This document shows positions 28,816-39,129 of a DNA stretch of 64,000 nt, in pieces. The position numbers and the translations under genes were made by a program. The notes under the pieces were generated by a model. The model did no database searches. It saw only the letters and a program-made list of their open reading frames with translations, and was not told the DNA's origin. Within the stretch, counting starts at the first letter, position 1. Every line of letters begins with the position of its first letter. The stretch is from Echinometra lucunter (Eukaryota; Echinodermata; Echinoidea; Camarodonta; Echinometridae): the NCBI GenBank assembly GCA_029962745.1, contig CM057152.1, forward strand, positions 19,974,324 through 20,038,323, in the 5' to 3' direction.

Positions 28816-29018
28816 TTAATCCCTGACAATGATGTCTTAAGCCTTAATATCAGAAGCAAAACGGGATACCACATAATAAATATCTAAGTATATACATAGT
28901 TGTCTTTAATGTAGAAGACCTGAGAATGAAAAGACTGGTTTATAGATAAATAAGACATCTGGGCAGCGTTTCATGAAGTGTCTTGTCAGTGGTTTTTAAT
29001 GCCAAATTTGGTCTCAGC

Positions 29019-30151
29019 TACGGAGCCCCTAAGGTGACATGACATGTTTTTTTGTTTTTTTTTCATAAGTCGTTCCCTCGACTTACTAACTCGTTCCCAC
29101 AACTTACTAACTCGTTCCCTCGACCTGTAAGTCGTTCGAACAAGTTATAAGTCGTTCCCATGACTTATAACTCCTTCTCTTGACTTACTAACTTGTTCCC
29201 TCGACTTACTAACTCGTTCCCTCGACTTACTAACTCGTTCCCTTGACTTACTAACTCATTCCCTCGACTTATAACTTGTTCCCTCGACTTACTAACTCGT
29301 TCCCACGACTTACTAACTCGTTACCTTGACTTACTAACTCGTTCCCTCGACTTATTACTCGTTCCCACGACTTACTCATTCACTCGACTTACTAACTCGT
29401 TCCTGCGACTTATAACTCATTCCCTCGACTTACTAACTCGTTCCCACAACTTACTATCTCGTTCCCTTGACCTGTAAGTCGTTCGAACGAGTTATAAGTC
29501 GTTCCCATGACTTATAACTCCTTCTCTCGACTTACTAACTCGTTCCCTCGACTTACTAACTCGTTCCCTCGACTTACTAACTCGTTCCCACGACTTACTA
29601 ACTCGTTACCTCGACTTATAACTCGTTACCTCGACTTACTAACTCGTTCCCTCGACTTATTACTCGTTCCCACGACTTACTCATTCCCTCGACTTACTAA
29701 CTCGTTCCCGCGACTTACTAACTCGTTCCTGCGACTTATAACTCGTTCCCTCGACTTACTAACTCGTTCCTTCGACTTACTAACTCGTTCCCTCGACTAA
29801 CTGACTCGTTAAGTCGAGGGAACGAGTTCTATAAGTCGTGGGAACGACTTATGGGAACGACTTATAAGTCGTGGGAACGAGTTATATGTCGTGGGAATGA
29901 TTTATAAGTCGAGGGAACGAGTTAGTAAGGCGAGGGAACGAGTTAGTAAGTCTAGGGAACGAGTTATAAGTCGTGGGAACCGCTTTTAAGTCAAGGGAAC
30001 AAGTTAGTAAGTCGAGGGAACGAGTTATAAGTGGTGGGAACGACTTTTAAGTCGAGGGAACGAGTTAGTAAGTCCAGGGAACGAGTTAGTAAGTCGTGGG
30101 AACCACTGACGTAAAAAAAAAAACATGTCATGTCACCTTAGGGGCTCCGTA
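29019..30151. mobile_element. Nested foldback with inner minisatellite and 6-bp target duplication
   Basis: Termini TACGGAGCCCCTAAGGTGAC and GTCACCTTAGGGGCTCCGTA are perfect inverted repeats, continuing through ATGACATG to a T-run or A-run. CTCAGC flanks both sides (29013-29018 and 30152-30157). The interior is almost wholly the 21-bp minisatellite described next. Confidence 0.88.
29068..30107. repeat. 21-bp minisatellite that inverts at its centre
   Basis: About 30 plus-orientation units close to CGTTCCCTCGACTTACTAACT fill 29068-29810. They then switch to units of the complementary orientation (GAGGGAACGAGTTAGTAAGT) from about 29808 to 30107. Because 21 is divisible by 3, one frame reads as a repeated SFPRLTN heptapeptide (29507-29800). 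That ORF is an artefact. Confidence 0.9.
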
Positions 30152-30408
30152 CTCAGCCAATCAGATGCAAGGATTTCAGTAGCTTATAACAATTGTCAGT
30201 TAAAATCACCGACAAGACACTTCATGAAACGCTCCCCTAGTTAAACTTCATTACAGAGGAAAAGAGAATGAGCATATAATTACATGGAAGGCAATTGGCT
30301 TTGGCAAGTCTGGAATAATGTGGAAAGGTTCCAATCAATTTTCCTGACAACTTTTTGTTGGTAATTGTCACAGTGGAAATGCATTTGATTTTCATTTATT
30401 TTTTCCAG

Positions 30409-30475
30409 CAAAGCCAGGAAACTTTTACCCAGTCCTGTACTCTGCAGGTTGTTATTCATGGAACAATGAGGACAG
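30409..30475 (+). CDS. Candidate exon 1 of the EGF/FA-like gene (67 nt)
   Basis: Strong polypyrimidine acceptor (TTATTTTTTCCAG) and donor ACAG|GTGAG. In phase 0 it reads [20 protein letters not shown]. Only this frame stays open across the junction to 42468. There is no domain signal, so it rests on splice logic alone. Confidence 0.42.
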
Positions 30476-33400
30476 GTGAGACGTTCTTGTATTTGCAGCG
30501 CAGATGATTGAATTTGACATCAATGACCGAGTTCATTTATATTTCTGTTGTTAGTTTATATGTTCAGGGTAGTGACAATTATTTTTTGCCTTAGATAGAC
30601 CTGTTCAGTTTGGGTGCTGTTTTTTTTTTTTTTTTTAATGCTTATGTTTAAATGGTAGGGGGCTTCAAGCATGCCTATCAGAAGCATCATCTCAACGCAC
30701 CTGATTGGTTGCATAACCGATTGAAACACCTTTTATTCTTATTTTGGAAGCTCCCCGTTTTAAGGCTGACCTATAAACTACAGTGTTCTGAAGCCGAATT
30801 GGTCTATAGATCCCTTTCGTTTAGGGAAGTGAGCATTTGCTTTTGACCAACTGCTTGAGATACTTTTGGGGCAAGGGTGATTTTGGAGATGAGGTCTACA
30901 GTTTTCCAGTACTTTTGTGGACACCATTTTAGAGTTTGTTGAGCATACACGTGCAGTTTTTAGTAGCCGCCATTTCAAGTTGAATTTCTACTAAAGTATT
31001 TCAACGAAAAGCAGCTTTATTTCACTGTTTGGCTGCAGTTTTTGTACCTGCATGAGGCCAGATATGTGCAGTGTTTAAACCAAATTCTAACTTTTAAAGT
31101 CATCGGTAAGTTAAAATATGATATCTTTTTATTCTACCTTAGTGTATGTATAGGCCTAGTTTGAAAAAATAAATAATAATTTCAAACGTGATGTGAAATG
31201 ATAATATGAATGTTGTAAGCTTCGTGAAATATTTTACATGTACTTTTTCAGGAATTATGCAAGTCTACAAATAATCGAAAAAACCATTATTTCACAGTTG
31301 GAGCTGATAGTTTACACCATATATCCACTCGCGCTAATGTTCAGTTATAATAACGTCCTATGTCATAATCTTTAAACATGTGATAAGCCTGAATGTGATC
31401 TATGTACTACTACAAGGGTGATAACAGAAAATTTGAGCAAACTTTTATTGAATCTAGTCTTACCTGCCAAATGAAAATATTTTGTGTGTGTGTGACATAT
31501 TCTTCTGCTACACGGTCCCATCGAATTTCCCAACTGTAAATTACGCCCCAGTCCGCGCCCCTGCTTCCCGGGATATTTGATTGTTTACGTGCAGATGAAA
31601 AATATACCTTGGGTTCCCGTACACTGGATTTCCGTTGCCTTGAAATCGTCCATTAATTTGCAAAACGATTAATAAACAAAATAATAATTTGAGGAAATTG
31701 CTATTTACTTTTTATATCTACATGTCAGGCCGTGTATCTTGTTTTAGCAGTGTTATGGGCTTACTTCTATTCTCGAAATAACCACGAACTTTATAAATTT
31801 ATAGAGACATTTTGATTATTGCTACACTAGTATTTTAAAAAACAGAAAGAAGCTTCATTGCTGCATAAATTCCATTAGTCTGTCAACTGTCCCGGAATTA
31901 TCCATGGAAGGGGTTGAATTCTTGTTGGGTGACGACTTAGCTGGAGATAGAGTTGTTGCATCTCCACTGGTTTCAGAGAAGCCTGTTGAGGTAGCTGAAA
32001 CTGAGCTGTTGCAGGAGGATTTTCCTTAAATTTTCTGGCATTGTGTTGTCACTAGGTCTCAGGCTCGTAGGGTTGAACAGGATGATGCGGATTCTGTTGA
32101 TGTGGAGGAGGGTACTGATGTCTGGTTAGCTGAATACTTTTTCAAGGATTTGAATGGGGATAGTGTTGAAGGCTCTGTTGCTAACAATGTTTAGCGAATC
32201 TTCCCTTACACAGGCAAAACACGCAAACCCAGAATAGAAAGGCTTGTCACAGAAAGCATGTTCTTTGACTGAGGCTGAGGCTGATAAGGTTCCCGAGCGT
32301 TTTTATGTCAAATATGGCATTTTGATGAGGAAGTGGAGACCTTCCCATAGTCAGACCAGCTAATGAAGATTGGTGTGTAGTTCACCAGGTTTGGTCTCTC
32401 CCTGTAACCGCACAGAGATTCTGAGAATGGCCCACGAGTTGCCTATGGCAGGTTTTGTAGGTATTCTGAAGACAAAGGATATATTCGATCATGATCATCA
32501 TGGCGCATTTGTATTAGCCAAAGACGCAAAAATATCCGGGGGGGGGGGGGGGTCACTCTCCACGTGGCCTGCTACGCACCCGCGTCCAGAAAAAGCGTCG
32601 ACGTCTTTGGCAAAAAGGGTTGCTTTTCAGCACCATTCGCTGGTAAATCGCCTCTTAGGGTAGCCTTTTCTCACTCTTCACGCCATTTAGGGTTGCTAAT
32701 TTGGTTATGCAGATTACGCCATTTAGGGGTGCAAATTTAAGTAGATCTACGCCATTTAGGGTTGCAAATTTGGGCAAATTTGAGCAGACCTACGCCATTA
32801 ACAGGTTCCAGCATTTATAGAGAGTTACAAAGTTATGAATTACAGAGCGCACCAGATGATGGTAGACGGGTTGATGTCGTCATAAGTAGATCTGGTAGAT
32901 CACGCAAGCAGATTTCCTATACGTGCTAAGCTGTGCTGTGAATTTTCAGTTTTAACTGTATACTCCCTGACACTAATCCTCTTCATCGTTCAGCCTATTT
33001 GAGTGTAGGAAGCCTGACCAAGAAGATACAAGTTTAATTAATGTATGTATTTTTCAACATAGCAACTGGTATGGATTCCATTTTTTCAAGTTTTGATAAA
33101 ATTGGTAAAATGAATGGTAAGTGATGCATCAGTAAGTCAAGGAAAGCAACATTTTCCACTTGCATTCATTAGTTAAGGCTAAAAGATGGCTATTCAAAGT
33201 GGCTAAGAGAGGTGTCCTTGAGAGTAATCATGTTGGCCTTACTTTCAATAACTTCAAAAAATGGAATTTATACCTGTTGTATTTAACATCAATTTAACAT
33301 CAGTCATCAGTATGGTATCAAATTAATCGATTTCAATGTTTATGCCACTTAGGGTATCAAATTAGGGGATTTCCCTGTTCATGCCACTTAGGGTGGCTTT

Positions 33401-36400
33401 TCTCATGGGTTACGCCATTTAGGGTTGCAAATTTGGTTAATGTAGTTACGCCATTTAGGGTGCATTTCTGAGGTTGTCGGACACGGGTGGAGTGACGACC
33501 CCCCCCCCCCGAGACAAGGATGTGGTGCATTTCTGTAAGACATGTCACACATGTCAGATTGTTGACAAGGCACAGCCTTATATCAAATCGGGGGGGGGGG
33601 GGGGTGTTTCATAAAGCTGTTCGTAAAGTTACGCATGACTTTACGAACGACTGGAATATGAAGTGCCAAGTTGGATGCCCAAAGTTCTTCCTGATGTTTT
33701 AGCAAAGTGTGCATGACTGCCTTTCCCATTATCTCAATTGAATTGTGGCAAAAAATATATTTCGCAATAAAAATGTTAGTAAACAATGGTAATATTAATC
33801 TGTGTCTGCATATTTCACATTTCACTGATACGATTTATAAAGACTGACAATCCCATTTGACTTGGCATATTCCAGTCATTCGTAAAGTCGTTCGTAACTT
33901 TACGAACAGCTTTATGAAACCCGCCCCTGCTCCCTTAATAAACGCATAGCCACATAGTGATATAATGTGTTTTGCGCTATACATAAACTGTTTATTATTA
34001 GTATTGATACCACAGAACTATGTTTTAGTTCGTTGATTGATACCCATACCTGCGTTTAATGAACCTTTCAGGAGGGATCTTGTTGACTGTGTTGGACCCT
34101 TATCCAGACCATGATTAAGGCTTATTGTGAAGAGTATCCTGCTGACTGGGACAAAGGGATCTCATTCTTGCTGTTTGCAACCAGGGATTTCTCGAATGAG
34201 TCGACAGGTTTCAGTCCATTTGAATTAGTCTGTGGTCATGAGGTTAGGGCCCCCCTAGAGCTGATCAAAGAGAGGTCTATGGCTCAGGATAATGAGGTTA
34301 ACCTTCTGGACTATGTGTCAAAGTTTCGAGAAAGGTTCTCAAACCTTGTGAGGTCGCAAGGGAAAATAAGCAGACAAAGATGCTAAAAGCGCACCTTCAA
34401 GTCTTGAGACGCGGTGTTGGTGTTTTTGCCTTTGTTAGGTGATCCCTTGAAAGCTAGGATTAGTGGTCCTTGCGTAGTCAAAAAAGAAACTAAATGACGT
34501 GAACTATGACTTGTGATCAGTATATAGAAGAAACAGTCAAACTGTCAAAGCATTTGTCATGTAAACATTCTGAAAGAATAGGCCTACTTTGAACTAGAGG
34601 CTAGTCAGCCAATAGGTATAGCACAAGCTATTAAAGAAGAGAAACAGACAGGTAGACATCCTACATAAATGCAATGGAAGTCCATGTAGAGTAAATTTAT
34701 CTAACTCAGAGATGTTAGAAAATTCGGATGAGGCATTAAAGCATTTGTCTGAAAATCAGAAGAATTGATATATCTGGCCTGTTGAAAGAATGTTAGCATG
34801 TGTGTAAAGACAAACCAGGTGGTACTCCTTTGACTGTACGTGATGTAGATGTAGGTGATGTAAGACCTATCAAACAACATCTTTATAGACTTAACCCAAG
34901 CAAGTAGAAAGGAAAGAGTATTTTAGAAAATTTGTGTAAGCCGGGAGTTTTCTCAGACTGCGTCAGAAGGCTTATGTCGAAAGGGTGGGTGAGTGGAGCG
35001 GGGAGGGAAGAACGGGGATGGCCGCACACTTTCGAGAGAAGCCGCCCCCCCCCCTACCCCAGTTGTCTCGAAAGGGTGGGTTGCGTGTGGGAGTGAAATT
35101 AACGCACCCATTCGTGGAAACCGGGGGGGGGGGGGGGCTTGTCTCGAAAGGGTGTGTTGAGTAGTCTGATGTACCAGCCGTTTTTTTTAGACGTAAGAAA
35201 AAAAAAGTAGAAAAGGAGAAAGGCGGTTGGCTATCACCTGATGGGGTGTCCAAGGATCCCCCAAAATATATGTGTGGGAAAGAATTCCTCCTTTTCTGTC
35301 TGCTAGAATATGATGATGGGATGCATAAAACGAGAGAAATGTGTGCCCCACCCTCCCCCAAAAAGAAAAAAAAAAGAACAGAAAAGTGACTAGGCATTTT
35401 GTTTATGAGTATTCTTACACACTCAAGAACGCAGAAGCAATCTTATGCACCGCACACCACACACCCACACACCACACACCACAGGTGCGAATCCAGGGGG
35501 GGGGGGGGTCGAGCGGGCCGAGACGGGCCTTGCCCCCCCCCCCCCCCCCCGTCAAAAAAAAGGAGGGGGAGAAGGAGGAAAAGAAGGGAAAGGGAAAGAG
35601 GAAAGAAAGGGAAAAGAAAAAGAAAGAAGGAAAAAAAAAAAGAAAAAGGGAAGGAGGCCGGGGCCGAAAAGGTCTTGCCTATTCCCCCCACCCCCCTCCA
35701 GAAAAAGGAGGAAAGGAAGGGAAACGGAAAGAGGAGAGAAAGGGGAAAAGAGGAAGAAAAAAGGATAAGGGGGAAGCAAGTAGGCCGGGGGGGGGGGGGT
35801 CGAAAGGGCCTTTCCTCCTAGACTGTTGCTCTCCCCCAGGAAAATAAATCACCTAATTGAATACAGTTGTGCCCACCCTGACCTAGTACCTCAAGTGCGG
35901 ATCGGGGGGGGGGGGGGCGAATCGACCGCGGCCCCAATTTTAAAGCAAAATTTCGGGGTAAAATGCATGTGAAAATGCAGAGGACCCTTTTTTCGGGTAA
36001 AACAGACACCTGAAAAAGCCGACCGCCACCCCCTCCCCCTTTTGAGAAATTCTGGATCCGGCCCTGTACCTGCAAATATAAAACCAACTTTATGTACCAA
36101 TTAGCATTAAAACAGTCTACAGAACTGAATTTTTTTCGCTCACTTACGCTCGCCCGCAAAAATGATATTAGCATCGCTGTAATAAACACGAATGTGCGCG
36201 CCCCAACCTGCAATAATAACGCCCAGCTTATGTGCCAAACGTAATAAGGCCTAAAGGAGAAATTTTTTTGGTCGCTCGCCACGCTCGCTCGCCAATTTGG
36301 AATTAATATAGATCGCCTCAGTTACAATTGTATCCAACCCGACCTTTTACAATAAATCAAAGTTTATGTACCAATTATCAAAAAAGGGATTTTTTTTCCC

Positions 36401-38104
36401 TGCTCGCTCGCTACGATCGCTCGCCAGAATGGAATTATCATCATCTGAAATCCATTGTCTGCCCCAACCGGCAGCATCAAAACCCATGCAGTTTATGCTG
36501 CCAATGTCAAAAGACAAAGTGTCTTTATTTTCGCTGGCTCGCCAAAATAGAATAAACATAAGATTGCTTTAAACACAACAAAGACCAGTTTATGTTCCAA
36601 ACACTATGACAAGAGGGGTGCTTTTTCTTCACTTGCTCACTACGCTCGCTCGCCGAAATTAAATTAACATCTCCTTTAAAACGATAGTGCCTGCCTCGAC
36701 CTGCAACAACAAAACCCATGCAGCTGCCCTGCTAATATTAAAAGAGAAGTGCTTTTATTTTCGCTCGCTCGCTACGCTCGCTCGCCAAAATGAAATTAAC
36801 ATCGACTTAAATATGGTTGTGGCCGCCCCACCTCGGTATGCCAGGTACAGCACTCCTTACGGCTCATGCAAGAGCCGATGTATGCTAATTAGGATTCACA
36901 AGTGTTTACAGCTAAGTTAAGTTGTTTAGTGTTTTAAGCGGCTTTCGAGGGACTCTTAGCGTACATAACCATGCATGATGACACCCACAGAAAGTTGAAA
37001 CTAAACTTATTCATTACCGAACAAAACATGAAGAAGGAGCCCTTCGACGCCATGGGTGCAAATCTACATTATATTTCTTAAGTTAGAAATTTAGCCAGTA
37101 CTTGTGTACAACAGTCAACACATGCAGTATAACAGCGTGGAAATTCTCATCACCATCTGATTGTATTATCAACTTTCAATCCTGACTTGGACATTGAAGT
37201 GGACATTAGTTTGGACATCGTTTCCAAAAGTCATTTTGACATCGCCTTTGATATCGTCTTCGATTTCGTCTTCAAAATCATCGTGGACATTGATTCCAGT
37301 TTGATCTTCATTTCGATATCGTCTTCGATATCGTCATTGACTTCGTCTTTGACATCGTCGTGGACTTTGGAATTAATTGAAATTACTCTTGGAAATATTA
37401 TCTCCCAGTCTTCTACTGTAAGTCTTGATATCTAATTGATGCTTTTTGTTTTTGGCCCTTTGTATAAATAAATTTTGTTCCATTTGATTAATAATTAATT
37501 TGCTGTCACTTACGGGTTTTTTTATCGGTCTCATATCGTGACAATACGATTAAGAAACAAAATAATAGTTTGAGAAAATTGCTACTGTTCATCAATCGTA
37601 TCTACATGTCAGATCATATATCGTGCATTAGCATTGTGTTATGAGCTTACTTCTATTCTGGAAATAATCACGAACTTCATTATTTTCACTTTTTGCAAAC
37701 ATTTTAACTATTGCTACACTGGTAAAGTTTCATTGCTGCATATAGTCTGCCAACTTAGTGTCAACTCAGGTTGTACACGAGACTACATAATTTTAGTTTA
37801 TAGAGTCGTTAGTTTGATGAAAACATCCAGCAGGGAGCCAACCTCTTGAATTTTTAAGTGCGCATACTTTCATTTTTATTGTTATGAGTGCTGAGAGGCC
37901 AGCACGAGATAAATTACCTTGTATCTGGAGAAAGTTTGGTGTTGTCACTTATTAAATGGGTGGAATTTTATAGAGGGAACTTGGAGATGCATCTTCATTC
38001 TGTCTGTCATCATGGGTTGGACTGCATTTCTCTTTGCATCCTGCATTATGGGTAAGCTCGTCTATCATTTTGGCCAATAAATCCTTTTGCAGGCATTATT
38101 CTGC

Positions 38105-38142
<38 letters not shown>

Positions 38143-38747
38143 GAGTGACCTAACTTCGTCCAAACTTCGCGCACAGGGCCATATCTCAAAAACTAGAAAA
38201 GATTGTGAAAAACTGATAGCACCAACGGAAAGAGCACCCTAAAATTACCCTGAAAGTTTTGAAATTATGAATGAAAAATCGGCAAATTTGGCAGCATTTT
38301 GCGTTCGTTCTGATAAAAACTGGACTTGTCGACAAGGGTCTAGAATTCCTCTTTTCGACAGACGGTGTCATCAAAATTGTAAGTAAAATGTGGTATCAAA
38401 TTATTCAGTGGCATTTTGCCTTCCTATTAATGCAATTATCTTACCTTTTATGGATCTCTATTTTGTATTTATCACTTGAAAACTGGCGTGCGCGAAGTTA
38501 GGTCTCGGTATTTTTGTAACACTTTTCCAGGTCCAGAGCGGTGCGATACGACATCGAATTTTGCGATCGGGATATCTCGGGAATTCTTGGTAAATAACAT
38601 GTTCTTCTTGCGCCCATTTGAAATCTAAAACTTTGTTTTGCCTTTGGTGTCATTTAAATCAGAATAATTTTTTGGTAAAAATTGAGAAATTATGGATCAA
38701 AAATGGCCTTCATTAAAAAATTAAAATGTGCGCGAACTATGGTCCCC

Positions 38748-38800
<53 letters not shown>

Positions 38801-39098
38801 TCTTGGTGAATGCTATCCTTATAAACTTAAGAGTACTCGATGTCCGTGATGAGGCAGAGCATAAAATAATAAGTTCAAGTTACACAGTTGACGTGTGGTT
38901 CATCTGTACTTTATTAAATCGCTACTCAGAGTTTCACGCACCATAAGAACGCGATCTTCAGGCAACTAATAAAGCATCAATACCCTTTGAACAATAATTC
39001 ATTGAAAAAGCGCGCAGGGCGCGCAACCTCATTTCACGCAGATGGAGCGCAAGCTACCATGGTAATTTTAGCGCGCTGAGATGGTTCCACTGAGAAGA

Positions 39099-39129
<31 letters not shown>

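Larger units (their letters stand above)
28961..30238. mobile_element. Outer foldback MITE, GCGTTTCATGAAG termini
   Basis: Left terminus AGCGTTTCATGAAGTGTCTT, right terminus AAGACACTTCATGAAACGCT, exact inverted copies. Removing the nested element at 29019-30151 with one CTCAGC copy leaves a ~140-bp palindromic MITE. Confidence 0.85.
32289..34560 (+). pseudogene. Integrase remnant, split by two insertions
   Basis: Pieces in order: [18 protein letters not shown] and [16 protein letters not shown] (first half of the H2C2 zinc domain, to ~32535); [20 protein letters not shown] (second half, 33515-33590); [20 protein letters not shown] (34046-34105, first catalytic Asp region). Then, after an internal deletion of the central core, [20 protein letters not shown] and [19 protein letters not shown] (34111-34380), and a decayed C-terminal segment to ~34560. 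The element at 32538-33510 and the MITE at 33591-33928 interrupt it, and the core deletion removes the second acidic residue. Confidence 0.8.
31640..37860 (+). mobile_element. Degenerate Gmr1-like (Ty3/gypsy-type) LTR retrotransposon with later insertions
   Basis: Two ~230-bp direct repeats (31664-31890 and 37545-37770) bracket protease, integrase and RT-start remnants in that order. Integrase lies before RT, as in Ty1/copia and in the deuterostome Gmr1 group of gypsy-like elements. Gag and nearly all of RT and RNase H are missing. Two MITE-like elements split the integrase, and G-run repeats plus a satellite-like array fill the rest up to the right repeat. It sits in the sense direction inside the first visible intron of the EGF/FA-like gene. 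Confidence 0.7.

Noticed and set aside
29507..29800. Heptapeptide-repeat ORF (SFPRLTN)
   Set aside because: A 21-bp minisatellite inside a foldback element stays open in one frame by arithmetic; no start context, domain or codon signal.
29068..29810. CRISPR-like array
   Set aside because: Units are contiguous without unique spacers, in a eukaryotic transposon.
35341..35847. 168- and 140-codon Lys/Arg/Gly-rich ORFs
   Set aside because: Produced by polypurine and G/C-run repeats; overlapping ORFs exist on both strands.
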